Shown: positions 41,211 to 50,151 of the stretch, one piece after another
Numbering within the stretch: position 1 is the first letter of the stretch
Layout of the letters: every line of letters begins with the position of its first letter
DNA from: CAYJAZ01 sp964371865
GTDB lineage: Bacteria > Desulfobacterota > Desulfovibrionia > Desulfovibrionales > Desulfovibrionaceae
Direction of reading: 5' to 3'
Assembly: GCA_964371865.1 (NCBI GenBank)
Contig: CAYJOR010000013.1
Location: forward strand, 1-55,381
Length of the DNA: 55,381 nucleotides
The notes under the pieces: model-generated
Database searches by the model: none
Seen by the model: the letters and a program-made list of their open reading frames with translations, nothing else
What the model was told of the DNA's origin: nothing
Position numbers and translations under genes: made by a program

Positions 41211-43016
41211 ATGAGACGTAGACTATTATTATCATTTTCCATTATTTTTGTAATTGGACTTATTATTCCTTTTGGAATAAGTTGGCAAACCCTACATGAT
41301 TCTATAGCTAAAGATATTCGCTCCGCAAGCACAAGAGAGTTAAAGCTTTTATCTGAACTTTTTATAGATAAAGCCGAAATATCAGAAGAATCTGCTTTCA
41401 AAACTTTACGTGAATCAGCATCTAAGGAAATCCGCGTAACTTTCATCAAAGAAGATGGTGAAGTTTTATTCGATTCACGCGTGCCTGACAGTGAATTGGA
41501 AAAACTTGAAAACCATGCAACAAGACAAGAAGTTCTTACTGCAAAAGAATATGAAAAAGGTTCAGCAACTCGTTCAAGCGCATCAATAGGTCTAGATATG
41601 ATTTATATCGCTGAAAAAGTTGAAGCAACAAAAAACACTCCTGAAGGTTATGTGCGTTTAGCAGTTCCAATGGAAGGTGTTTTTGATAGAATTCAAAATT
41701 TAGGTGTAGCACTTTTTGTAACATTTTCACTAATTTTTATTGCCGCAGTTGTACTAACTCAGATTTTCTTCAAACGCTGGAAAAATTCTATGAATGAAAT
41801 CAAAATTGTTGTTGAAGCAACAGCAAACGGTGAAACTCAAAGCAGCACAGCTCTTCCAATGAGGCCTGAATTCAAAGATTTATCTTATGCAGTTTCACAG
41901 ATGGCAAGCAGAGTGAATAAACAGTTAAAATTGATTAATACTCAAAAAATTGAGCTTGAAAGTGTGCTCAACAGTATCAACGCCGGTGTTATGGTTCTTG
42001 ATGAACGTGGGCAAATTCTTTCAATCAATCCAGTATTTAAAGAAATGCTACCGGATAATTTTTCAAAAGATTTAGAATTATATTTTGGAAAGCGTTCGCT
42101 AGAAATTTTCAATAGTCCGGAGCTTGAACAATTTTTACAAGTTGCACTAAACGAAGAACAAAACTTCCATACAGTTCAAATGCAATTTGGTGGAAAAATA
42201 TTTCAAATCAATGCAGCCAAAGCAAAAATTGAAGATGAGCTTAAGCCGGAAACTCAACTTGTTACAGTATTCCACGATATTACACAACTTGCAAAACTTG
42301 TTGAAATTAAACGTGATTTGATTGCAAATGTTTCACATGAATTACGTACTCCATTAACAGCAATTCAAGGTTATGCTGAAACATTAAATAGTGTATTTGA
42401 TGAAAAAAATATTGAAAAAGAAAACGCTCAGCGTTTCACTCAAATAATAATGAAAAATGCAAGGCATCTTGATAGAATAGTAAATGATTTACTTGCTCTT
42501 TCAATGGTAGAAAGTGAAGAAATTCAAGAAATTATACATACAAGCGTAGAACAACCTTTCAATATGGCTATAGAAGAATGTAAGCCAATGATTGATAAGA
42601 AAAATCTTACACTAGTAAATCAACTTGATATGAGTATTGAACTTGCTATTGACTCAGACAGACTTAGTCAAGTATTCAGAAATCTTATAGAAAATGCTAT
42701 TCGTTACGCTCCGGAAAACTCATCAATAATAGTTCGTAGCACTATTGAGGGTGAACAATGCAGTATTTTTGTGCAAGATTTTGGTGTAGGTATTCCACAA
42801 GATGATTTAGTTCGTGTATTTGAACGTTTTTATCGTGTAGAAAAGCACAGAACAAGTAATGGAACAATATCAACCGGTTTGGGACTTTCGCTTTGTAAAC
42901 ACATAGTAGAAAAATTCCATGGAACAATACATGCGCTCTTCCATGCGCCTGCTTTAGTAGAAACAACTAACCTTGTTGGCGCGACAATTCGTTTCAACTT
43001 GCCACTATACAAATAG
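41211..43016 (+). CDS. phoR: PhoR-type sensor histidine kinase
   Basis: The 601-residue kinase has an N-terminal membrane helix (about 7-27), a periplasmic segment, a second helix near 163-186, a HAMP-like linker and a PAS domain (about 250-345, NSINAGVMVLDERGQILSIN). The HisKA dimer domain follows, with the phospho-acceptor at H376 in NVSHELRTPLTAIQGYAE. The ATPase domain has NLIENAIRYAP, DFGVGIP, FERFYRV and GLGLSLCKHIVE. It should phosphorylate a PhoB-type regulator when phosphate is low. Its place inside the pst operon, between pstA and pstB, supports the assignment. No response regulator gene is present in the window. Confidence 0.88.
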   Translation: MRRRLLLSFSIIFVIGLIIPFGISWQTLHDSIAKDIRSASTRELKLLSELFIDKAEISEESAFKTLRESASKEIRVTFIKEDGEVLFDSRVPDSELEKLENHATRQEVLTAKEYEKGSATRSSASIGLDMIYIAEKVEATKNTPEGYVRLAVPMEGVFDRIQNLGVALFVTFSLIFIAAVVLTQIFFKRWKNSMNEIKIVVEATANGETQSSTALPMRPEFKDLSYAVSQMASRVNKQLKLINTQKIELESVLNSINAGVMVLDERGQILSINPVFKEMLPDNFSKDLELYFGKRSLEIFNSPELEQFLQVALNEEQNFHTVQMQFGGKIFQINAAKAKIEDELKPETQLVTVFHDITQLAKLVEIKRDLIANVSHELRTPLTAIQGYAETLNSVFDEKNIEKENAQRFTQIIMKNARHLDRIVNDLLALSMVESEEIQEIIHTSVEQPFNMAIEECKPMIDKKNLTLVNQLDMSIELAIDSDRLSQVFRNLIENAIRYAPENSSIIVRSTIEGEQCSIFVQDFGVGIPQDDLVRVFERFYRVEKHRTSNGTISTGLGLSLCKHIVEKFHGTIHALFHAPALVETTNLVGATIRFNLPLYK

Positions 43017-43039
43017 TATCATTGAATACAGGAGTTTTC

Positions 43040-43798
43040 ATGTCAGAACAAATTAAAATCCAAGCAAAAAACCTTGATTTCTATTACGGAAGTTCACAAG
43101 CTTTATACGATATAAACTTAGATTTTTATGATAAAAAAGTAACAGCTCTTATTGGACCTTCTGGTTGTGGTAAGTCAACATTTTTACGTTGCCTCAACAG
43201 AATGAACGACTTAATTATAGGCACTCGTGTTGAGGGAGAAATTCTTCTTGATGGTGAATCAATCCTTGAAAACAAAGATAGTGTTGATCTTCGTCGTAGA
43301 GTTGGTATGGTTTTTCAAAAACCAAATCCATTCTCAAAAACTATTTTTGAAAATGTTGCTTATGGTTTACGTGTGAATGGTATAAAAGATGAAACGTATA
43401 TAGCTGAAAAAGTTGAAGCAAGTCTTAAACGTGCCGCTTTATTCAATGAAGTAAAAGATAGACTAAATACATCTGCGCTTGGATTATCAGGCGGTCAACA
43501 GCAACGCCTTTGTATTGCAAGAGCACTAGCGGTTGAACCAGAAGTTCTTCTTATGGACGAACCTGCATCAGCACTTGATCCTATCGCAACTCAACATATC
43601 GAAGAAAGTATTCACGAGTTGAAATCACAGTTGACAATCATCATTGTTACTCATAACATGCAACAAGCAGCACGTGTGTCAGATCAAACTGCATTTTTCT
43701 ATATGGGTAAACTTATTGAATATTCACCAACAAATATTCTTTTTACTACCCCAAGTCTAAAGCAAACAGAAGATTACATCACCGGTCGTTTCGGTTAG
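43040..43798 (+). CDS. pstB: Phosphate ABC transporter ATP-binding protein PstB
   Basis: A 252-residue ATPase with Walker A GPSGCGKST, the PstB-specific RCLNRMNDLI, VGMVFQKPNPF, signature LSGGQQQRLC and Walker B VLLMDEPASALDPI. It powers phosphate uptake by PstCA. The frame opens at 43022, but AGGAG at 43029-43033 places the start at the ATG at 43040 (MSEQIK). Confidence 0.95.
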   Translation: MSEQIKIQAKNLDFYYGSSQALYDINLDFYDKKVTALIGPSGCGKSTFLRCLNRMNDLIIGTRVEGEILLDGESILENKDSVDLRRRVGMVFQKPNPFSKTIFENVAYGLRVNGIKDETYIAEKVEASLKRAALFNEVKDRLNTSALGLSGGQQQRLCIARALAVEPEVLLMDEPASALDPIATQHIEESIHELKSQLTIIIVTHNMQQAARVSDQTAFFYMGKLIEYSPTNILFTTPSLKQTEDYITGRFG

Positions 43799-43858
43799 AA
43801 ATAACTTTGAAACTGCCCCTAGGATTTCTGATTATAAATAATATTTAAAGGATTACAT

Positions 43859-44539
43859 ATGGAAACTATTAACAGACATATTGAAAACCACGTTCATGTT
43901 CTTATTGATGATCTTCGTACTCGTTTGCTTTTTATGGGTGCTAAAACGCAACAATCTTTCGATAATACTTGCAAGGCTTTAGAAAATTTAGACTATGAAC
44001 TCGCTGAAAAAGTAATTGAAAGCGATAAAGAAATTGATGAATTAGAAGTTGAAATCGATCACTCTTCACTCAGTATTCTCGCAAGAACTCAACCGGTTGC
44101 GAGTGATTTACGCCTTTTAATCAGTGCAATACGTATGGTGAGCGAACTTGAACGTATAGGTGACGAGGCTTCAAATATTGCTGCTCGTATACTTCTTATG
44201 CAAGAACAAAAAGGGCTTATCATTCCTGAATGCTTACTTGAGCTTGCTAATCTTTCACAATATATGCTTGAAGAAAGTCTTGTATCATTCAGAGATAGAA
44301 ATACTGACCTTGCAGTAACTCTACGTGTTCAAAAAGATGAAGTTATTTCGTTAGTTGTAAAATGTATTGACTATTACATCAGCAGTACAGCAAATAAAAC
44401 CCTTGATGGTTGGCTTGCAATGCACTATATCCTTATCACTCGTGCTCTTGAACGTGTTGCAGGACGTGCTGTAAATATCGCAGAGCACACCTACTTCCTC
44501 GTAAATGGCATAAACATCAAGCACAGACCAGTAGAATAA
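43859..44539 (+). CDS. phoU: Phosphate uptake regulator PhoU
   Basis: The 226-residue all-helical protein consists of two PhoU three-helix repeats. Each holds an acidic metal-binding pattern: ESDKEIDELEVEID in the first and a related stretch in the second. ARTQPVASDLRLLISAIRMVSELERIGDEASNIA is the family signature. PhoU links the Pst transporter to PhoR and represses the Pho response when phosphate is plentiful. It is last in the pst operon, 60 bases after pstB, and is closed by a strong hairpin. Confidence 0.93.
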   Translation: METINRHIENHVHVLIDDLRTRLLFMGAKTQQSFDNTCKALENLDYELAEKVIESDKEIDELEVEIDHSSLSILARTQPVASDLRLLISAIRMVSELERIGDEASNIAARILLMQEQKGLIIPECLLELANLSQYMLEESLVSFRDRNTDLAVTLRVQKDEVISLVVKCIDYYISSTANKTLDGWLAMHYILITRALERVAGRAVNIAEHTYFLVNGINIKHRPVE

Positions 44540-44554
44540 AATTTTTTTCTTAAC

Positions 44555-44640
44555 TTGAGAGGGGGAAACCATACTTTTTTTGAGAAAAAAGATAAGGTTT
44601 CCCCCTCTCAAACTCTTCCCCTTCCTTCAAAAAAACTTTT
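44555..44640 (+). terminator. G-rich hairpin, dispersed family copy 3, after phoU
   Basis: TTGAGAGGGGGAAACC (44555-44570) and GGTTTCCCCCTCTCAA (44596-44611) are perfect 16-bp complements. The tail TCAAACTCTTCCCCTTCCTT and A residues are shared with the copies at 18205 and 55305. It terminates the pst-pho transcript. Confidence 0.85.
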
Positions 44641-44704
44641 TAATTCACCGCATATAATTATGTGGTGATTTTTAGTTTAAAAGTGGCGCTGAGTTGGTTT
44701 TAGA

Positions 44705-44833
44705 GATTTCTTTACTTTGTGAAAAGTAAATATTTTTTTGTGGAATGCACGATTCCTTTTTTCTCGAGGAACGAGATATAAAAGAAATAGGGTTTCCAAA
44801 GGGAATTATTCCCTTTGGTCGCCGAAGGCAAAG
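44705..44833 (+). repeat. Dispersed CGAGGAACGAG-type repeat, copy 3
   Basis: The copy runs GATTTCTTTACTTTG, then TTTTTTCTCGAGGAACGAG, GGGTTTCCAAAGGGAA, TTCCCTTTGGTCGCCGAAGGC, matching the order of the copy at 39249. It fills the 309-base gap between phoU and the convergent acyl-CoA synthetase gene together with the preceding hairpin; no gene lies there. Confidence 0.65.
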
Positions 44834-44849
44834 ATGCTTTTTTAATCTT

Positions 44850-46499
44850 TTACGCTAAGTGGGAATAAAGGTTCGCAGCAGCTTCACGTAGTTTGTATTT
44901 TTGAATTTTTCCTGATGCTGTCATTGGAAATACATCGACGATTGTTATGTGACGTGGAATTTTATGCCATGCTATTTGACCACGACAAAAATCACGAATA
45001 TCTTCCGGTCGAATTTCTGCATCTGCTTTCGGAATGATGAAAGCGCAGACATCTTCACCATATTTACGAGATGGAATACCAATGATTTGTACATCATGAA
45101 TCTGTGGCATTTTCAAAAGATATTCTTCAATTTCACGAGGATAGATATTTTCACCACCACGAATAATCATATCTTTAATACGGCCTGTAATGCGCAGATA
45201 TTTGTTTTTGTCAATGATGCCTAAGTCACCAGTGTGTAACCATCCACCAGAATCCACCGCTGCGGCAGTAGCTTCTGGCATATTGTAGTAACCCTCCATG
45301 ACATTATAGCCACGACAGCGAACTTCACCAGCAGTATTTACAGGAAGAATTTCATTAGTTTCAGGATCAAAAACTTCAACTTCAATACCGGGCAGTGGGC
45401 GACCAACAGTTTGACAACGATTTTCTAAACTTTCATCAGTAGTAGTCATATTCATTACAGGCGAACCTTCGGTAAGACCATAACAAATAGTAACCTCACG
45501 CATATTTAGTTCATCAAAAACACGCAACATAAGCGGTTCAGGGCAAACTGCACCGGCCATAATGCCTGTGCGTAATGAAGAGTAGTTGAATTTATTGAAT
45601 AGTCTATGCTCTAAAATAGAGAGAAACATGCTAGGCACACCATAAAGTGATGTACATTTTTCTTGGTCAACTGCGCTCATAACATGAACAGGATTAAAAG
45701 CTTCAATAATAACCATTGTTGCACCGTGACATACGCAAGCCATGATGCCAAGTACACAACCAAAGCAATGGAAGAGAGGAACAGGAATGCAAACTTTATC
45801 TTGTGGAGTAAGTTTTTGTCCTATTCCAATCCAGTAGCCATTGTTGAGAATACTTGTGTGTGTAAGCATTACACCCTTAGGAAAACCAGTCGTTCCTGAG
45901 GTATATTGCATGTTTATAATATCATTAGGGGAGAGAGAATCTTGACGCGCTTGATACTCTTCATCGCTCACTTGAGTGTGCATAGAAACAACTTCATCAA
46001 TTGTGAACATACCACGGTGTTTTTCTTCACCTAAGAATATAAGTCTTTTAAAAGACGGTAATTCTTCGGAATAAAGTTCAGAGCGTGGCTGAGCTTTCAA
46101 CTCAGGAAGAACTGAATATATTGTTGATATATAATCATGATCTCTCAAGCCTTCAATGATACAGAGGTTTTCTGTGTGTGATTGCTGTAAAAGATATTTC
46201 AGTTCGCTATCACGATAAGAAGTATTTACAGTTAGTAAAATAGCACCTATTCTTGCGGAGGCAAACATTAATGTAGTCCAATATGGAACATTTGTTGCCC
46301 AGATAGCTAACTTTTCACCTTTTTTTATGCCAAGAGCCATAAGTCCTTTTGCAAGTTTGTCTACCGACTCATCAAATTCTTTCCATGTAAGGCGTACTTC
46401 TTTTTCGTAGTTTATAACGGCATCTTGATTTGGATATAGTAGAGCAGTTTCTCTCAATAGTTGACCGAGAGTTTTTTCTTGCAATTTGAATTCTGACAT
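44850..46499 (-). CDS. AMP-forming acyl-CoA synthetase
   Basis: The 549-residue ANL-superfamily ligase carries MQYTSGTTGFPKGVMLTH (phosphate loop), ICYGLTEGSPV (A5), the hinge TGRIKDMIIRGGENIYP and the late catalytic lysine in TASGKIQKYKLRE. These activate a carboxylic acid to its AMP ester and then the CoA thioester. Length and motifs fit medium- or branched-chain fatty acyl-CoA synthetases, but the acid is unknown. It follows ribBA by 17 bases on the same strand, occupying the place where ribH often lies in relatives. Confidence 0.87.
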   Translation of the reverse strand: MSEFKLQEKTLGQLLRETALLYPNQDAVINYEKEVRLTWKEFDESVDKLAKGLMALGIKKGEKLAIWATNVPYWTTLMFASARIGAILLTVNTSYRDSELKYLLQQSHTENLCIIEGLRDHDYISTIYSVLPELKAQPRSELYSEELPSFKRLIFLGEEKHRGMFTIDEVVSMHTQVSDEEYQARQDSLSPNDIINMQYTSGTTGFPKGVMLTHTSILNNGYWIGIGQKLTPQDKVCIPVPLFHCFGCVLGIMACVCHGATMVIIEAFNPVHVMSAVDQEKCTSLYGVPSMFLSILEHRLFNKFNYSSLRTGIMAGAVCPEPLMLRVFDELNMREVTICYGLTEGSPVMNMTTTDESLENRCQTVGRPLPGIEVEVFDPETNEILPVNTAGEVRCRGYNVMEGYYNMPEATAAAVDSGGWLHTGDLGIIDKNKYLRITGRIKDMIIRGGENIYPREIEEYLLKMPQIHDVQIIGIPSRKYGEDVCAFIIPKADAEIRPEDIRDFCRGQIAWHKIPRHITIVDVFPMTASGKIQKYKLREAAANLYSHLA

Positions 46500-46516
46500 T
46501 AATTTTCCTTCTAAAA

Positions 46517-47719
46517 TTACGCTTTATTTAGCATATGACCAAGTTTTTCTCTCTTGGTTTGTAAATAACTTTTATTTTCTTCTGAAGGTTGAGTTTCTAT
46601 TTCTAAACGCTCAACAATTTCAATTCCATATCCTTCTAATCCGATGATTTTCTTTGGATTATTTGTAAGGATTTTTAATTTTTTTGCACCTAAGTCAACA
46701 AGGATTTGCGCCCCGATACCGTAATCGCGTAAATCAGCTTTAAAGCCAAGTTTATTATTTGCTTCAACGGTGTCATAGCCTTCATCTTGAAGAGCATAAG
46801 CTTTGATTTTGTTTGCAAGACCGATTCCACGTCCTTCTTGTCGCATATAAAGAATGATTCCGCGCCCTTCTTTTTCAATGGCTTGCATTGCAGAGCTTAG
46901 TTGATTGCCACAATCGCAGCGAAGTGAACCGAGAACATCACCGGTAAGGCATTCACTATGAACACGTGTAAGCACAGGTTCATCAGTAGAGATATCACCT
47001 TTTACAAGGGCAATATGAGTTTTTCCATCGTATTCATTTTCATAAGCCATAATTTGGAAATCACCATAAGCAGTAGGCATTTTAGCTTCTGCAACACGTT
47101 TTACAGCTACTTGCCCCTTGTTCATGCGATAACGAATAAGATCGCGAATGGTTACAATTGGAAGATTATGTTCTTTAGCAAAGATTTCTAGGTCAGGCAT
47201 ACGAGCCATTGTACCATCTTCATTAAGAATTTCACAGATAACAGCAGCCGGTTTAAGTCCAGCTAGTGTAGAAAGTTCAACGCTACCTTCTGTTTGTCCC
47301 GCTCTTGTAAGAACACCACCGCTTTGTGCACGCAGTGGGAATATATGTCCAGGAGTTACTATATCGGCTGGTTTTACGTCATCAGCAATTGCGGCTGCGA
47401 TTGTTGTTGCTCTATCAGCGGCTGAAATACCTGTGGTTACGCCGTCACGCGCTTCAATAGAAAGTGTGAAGTTTGTGCCGAAGCGTGAACCGTTTCTTGC
47501 TGTCATGAGCGGTAAATCAATTTTATCGCAATATTCCGGCGACATAGGAAGGCAGATAAGCCCACGACCATATTTTGCCATAAAGTTGATAGCTTCAGGA
47601 GTTGCAAATTCAGCTGCGATGGTTAAATCGCCTTCATTTTCGCGATCTTCATCATCAACTAAAATATACATTTTCCCTTGTTTTATATGCTCTAAAGCTT
47701 CTTCAATTGAACAAATCAT
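46517..47719 (-). CDS. ribBA: Bifunctional DHBP synthase/GTP cyclohydrolase II
   Basis: Residues 1-200 are the RibB domain (VDDEDRENEGDLTIAAEF, then MARMPDLEIFAKEH), which converts ribulose 5-phosphate to the four-carbon riboflavin precursor. Residues 205-400 are the RibA domain, with the zinc site HSECLTGDVLGSLRCDCG, RQEGRGIGL and LTNNPKK; it opens GTP in the first step of riboflavin synthesis. The total of 400 residues is normal. It lies 29 bases after ribE, within the ribD-ribE-ribBA series. Confidence 0.95.
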   Translation of the reverse strand: MICSIEEALEHIKQGKMYILVDDEDRENEGDLTIAAEFATPEAINFMAKYGRGLICLPMSPEYCDKIDLPLMTARNGSRFGTNFTLSIEARDGVTTGISAADRATTIAAAIADDVKPADIVTPGHIFPLRAQSGGVLTRAGQTEGSVELSTLAGLKPAAVICEILNEDGTMARMPDLEIFAKEHNLPIVTIRDLIRYRMNKGQVAVKRVAEAKMPTAYGDFQIMAYENEYDGKTHIALVKGDISTDEPVLTRVHSECLTGDVLGSLRCDCGNQLSSAMQAIEKEGRGIILYMRQEGRGIGLANKIKAYALQDEGYDTVEANNKLGFKADLRDYGIGAQILVDLGAKKLKILTNNPKKIIGLEGYGIEIVERLEIETQPSEENKSYLQTKREKLGHMLNKA

Positions 47720-47748
47720 AATGTATCCTTAATATAGTGGTAAAAAAA

Positions 47749-48396
47749 TTAAAAACCTAAATCTTTAAGGTATTCTTCAGTGAGTTTAGATTCTTTTGTT
47801 TGATTCGTGTAGGCACGAGTTTGAGAGTGAACGTATTTTCCAATAATATCGCTCTCAAAATTAATATCAGATCCAACGCTCCAACGCACAACAGTAGTTT
47901 CTTTCCAAGTTTCCGGAATAATATTCACGGAAAAAGTGTTAGGTGTAACAGTTGTTACTGTAAGGCTAATACCATCGAGGCATACAGAACCTTGAGGAAT
48001 AACATAGCCTTGCATTTCATCTTTAAGTTCCAAAGTACAGATTTTAGATGAAAGCTTTTCTTCTACACTTAGAAGCTTTATTGTGCAATCAACATGGCCT
48101 GATACGATGTGACCGCCAAATCTATCACCAAGTGCAAGTGCCCTTTCAAGATTGACGATATTTCCAATACGCAAATCTCCAAGATTTGTTAAATCAAGAG
48201 TTTGTGTAGATGCGTAAGCTGAGAAAGATTGACCTGTAAAACTTTCTACGGTCAAGCAAACTCCATTCACGGCAATAGACTCTCCAATGACTAAATTATC
48301 GAACATAATCAATGGATTGAAAGTGAAGCGTGCTTCAGTGCTCTTTTTTTCAATGCTTGAAACTTGAGCTTGTGTTTGTATTATTCCTGTGAACAT
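47749..48396 (-). CDS. ribE: Riboflavin synthase alpha chain
   Basis: A 215-residue protein with two lumazine-binding half domains: MFTGIIQ at the start, SIAVNGVCLTV in the first half, HIVSGHVDC between the halves, and VCLDGISLTV in the second. It performs the dismutation of dimethyl-ribityllumazine to riboflavin. It is 17 bases downstream of ribD. The gene is named ribE or ribC depending on species. Confidence 0.94.
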   Translation of the reverse strand: MFTGIIQTQAQVSSIEKKSTEARFTFNPLIMFDNLVIGESIAVNGVCLTVESFTGQSFSAYASTQTLDLTNLGDLRIGNIVNLERALALGDRFGGHIVSGHVDCTIKLLSVEEKLSSKICTLELKDEMQGYVIPQGSVCLDGISLTVTTVTPNTFSVNIIPETWKETTVVRWSVGSDINFESDIIGKYVHSQTRAYTNQTKESKLTEEYLKDLGF

Positions 48397-48413
48397 AATT
48401 TTATATAGTTATT

Positions 48414-49553
48414 TTAAACTGTTTGTAAAGGGGTATAGATAAGTTCTATATCATCACCTAACACTCTAGAAGACTTGAGCTTTAGTTTAAATGCTGATGA
48501 AATCTCGTCAAGTTCATTTCCCTCAAAAACATTTTTAGCATTTTTGTCTGCAAAAACGAGGGGTGCAATATATTGTCTATATTCATCAACAAGGTTAGAT
48601 TCAAGAAGGGCAAAGGCGAGCGTAGCACCGCCTTCACAAAGGATATAAGGACATTTTTCTTCGGTGTAGAGAATAGAGAATATTTTTTTAAGGTCTAACT
48701 TATTGGAATTTTTACCACTGTCAACACCATAGATTGTAACGCCACACGTACGAAGTTTTGCTGCGTTTGGTGAAGCGGCTTGTGCGTGTGTGGTGAAGAA
48801 AATAGTTTCGCTAGCTCTTTCTTTTAAAAGATACGAAGTTTGACTATGCGTGATTGTTGTACTGATAACAGCAGCGCGCGGTTGTTTAGTGCAGTCAACT
48901 TCTCTTGCTGTAAGTTTTGGGTTATCCTTTAGAAATGTTTCGCCACCGATGAGGATAATACCATTTGCAAGTCCGAAATGCGCTCTTAAATTTGCAACTT
49001 CTTCTCTTGAGTCAGCACCGGTAATATATTTCGATTTACCTTCTTGAGTAGCAATTTTTCCATCAAGAGTAGTTCCCATCTTTAATATAGTATATGGACG
49101 CTGATGTTTTACCCAGATTTTAAAATCTTCAAGAAGAGCTTGGCATTTTTCTTCAAGCACGCCTACAACAACTTCAACGCCTTGAGATTGTAAATATTCA
49201 GCACCACCGCTTGCCTTTGGATTTACATCGTGCATACCTATAATAACTTTTGCTATGCCTGCCTCTAAAATTGCTTCTGTGCAAGGAGGAGTTTTTCCAT
49301 GATGATTACACGGTTCAAGTGTTACTACAAGTGTAGCACCTTTGGTATCAATACCTTTTGTTTTAGCATTTTTTATACATGAGACTTCTGCGTGATCAGC
49401 ACCATAAATTGTGTGATATCCACCAGCTACAATAACATCATCTTTGATGAGAACTGCGCCAACGCAAGGGTTAGGAGCTGTTTTATATCTTCCGTGTTCG
49501 GCTAGTTGCAAGGCTTTTGTCATAGCATGTGTATAAAGCTCTTGATTATTCAT
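48414..49553 (-). CDS. ribD: Bifunctional riboflavin deaminase/reductase
   Basis: Residues 1-145 form the zinc deaminase domain with HAEVSCI and CNHHGKTPPC in the pattern H-A-E...P-C-x8-C. From about 150 the reductase domain follows (RPYTILKMGTTLDGKIA, ITGADSRE, CEGGATLAFALL). Together they carry out the second and third steps of riboflavin synthesis. At 379 residues it is full length. It lies 45 bases downstream of the dCMP deaminase gene, which belongs to the same superfamily. Confidence 0.94.
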   Translation of the reverse strand: MNNQELYTHAMTKALQLAEHGRYKTAPNPCVGAVLIKDDVIVAGGYHTIYGADHAEVSCIKNAKTKGIDTKGATLVVTLEPCNHHGKTPPCTEAILEAGIAKVIIGMHDVNPKASGGAEYLQSQGVEVVVGVLEEKCQALLEDFKIWVKHQRPYTILKMGTTLDGKIATQEGKSKYITGADSREEVANLRAHFGLANGIILIGGETFLKDNPKLTAREVDCTKQPRAAVISTTITHSQTSYLLKERASETIFFTTHAQAASPNAAKLRTCGVTIYGVDSGKNSNKLDLKKIFSILYTEEKCPYILCEGGATLAFALLESNLVDEYRQYIAPLVFADKNAKNVFEGNELDEISSAFKLKLKSSRVLGDDIELIYTPLQTV

Positions 49554-49598
49554 ACTTTCTCTTCTTTGTTTGTAGTGGCTGTGGCAAAGTAAATAACA

Positions 49599-50069
49599 CT
49601 ATTGCAGATCAAAATTTGTCATGGGATTAAATTCAAGTAGCGTATGAGGTATTTTAGCTTCTTCAAGCATTTCAAGAGCTAAGGCATCATGATAAGGGTT
49701 TGTGTAATAAATTTCTTTTATGCCGGAATTTATAAGCATTTTTGTACAGATTAAGCAAGGTTGTGTTGTACAGTAAAGAGTGGCACCTCTAAGTGATACT
49801 CCAGTTTGTGCCGCCTGTATTATCACATTTTGTTCAGCGTGAAGGCCGCGACAAATATCATGTCTTTCACCTGAAGGAACATTTTCTTTAATTCTAAGGC
49901 AACCTGTTGCCGCGCAGTGAGTAATTCCTTGCGGAGTGCCGTTATAGCCTGTTGCAAGAATTCGGTTATCTAGAACAGCTATTGCACCAACTTTACGACG
50001 TAAGCAAGTGGAACGCTGAGCAACAGTATAAGTAATTTGAAGAAAATAGTCTTGCCATGTTGGTCTCAT
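49599..50069 (-). CDS. dCMP deaminase family protein
   Basis: The 156-residue zinc enzyme shows GLHAEQNVII (H-A-E) and TQPCLICTKMLINSG (P-C-x-x-C), with an N-terminal CLRRKVGAIAV and GYNGTPQGITHC, both typical of dCMP deaminases. It converts dCMP to dUMP as a source of dTMP. A ComEB-type member could have another role, but the order glyA, deaminase, ribD is conserved in Desulfovibrio relatives. It lies 82 bases after glyA. Confidence 0.88.
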   Translation of the reverse strand: MRPTWQDYFLQITYTVAQRSTCLRRKVGAIAVLDNRILATGYNGTPQGITHCAATGCLRIKENVPSGERHDICRGLHAEQNVIIQAAQTGVSLRGATLYCTTQPCLICTKMLINSGIKEIYYTNPYHDALALEMLEEAKIPHTLLEFNPMTNFDLQ

Positions 50070-50151
50070 AATTAATCATAAGCAGTAGAGTAGGTTAGAG
50101 AAGTAAAATTTTGAAGTCTTCTTAGCTAACCTACTCTCTTGCATCTCCATT

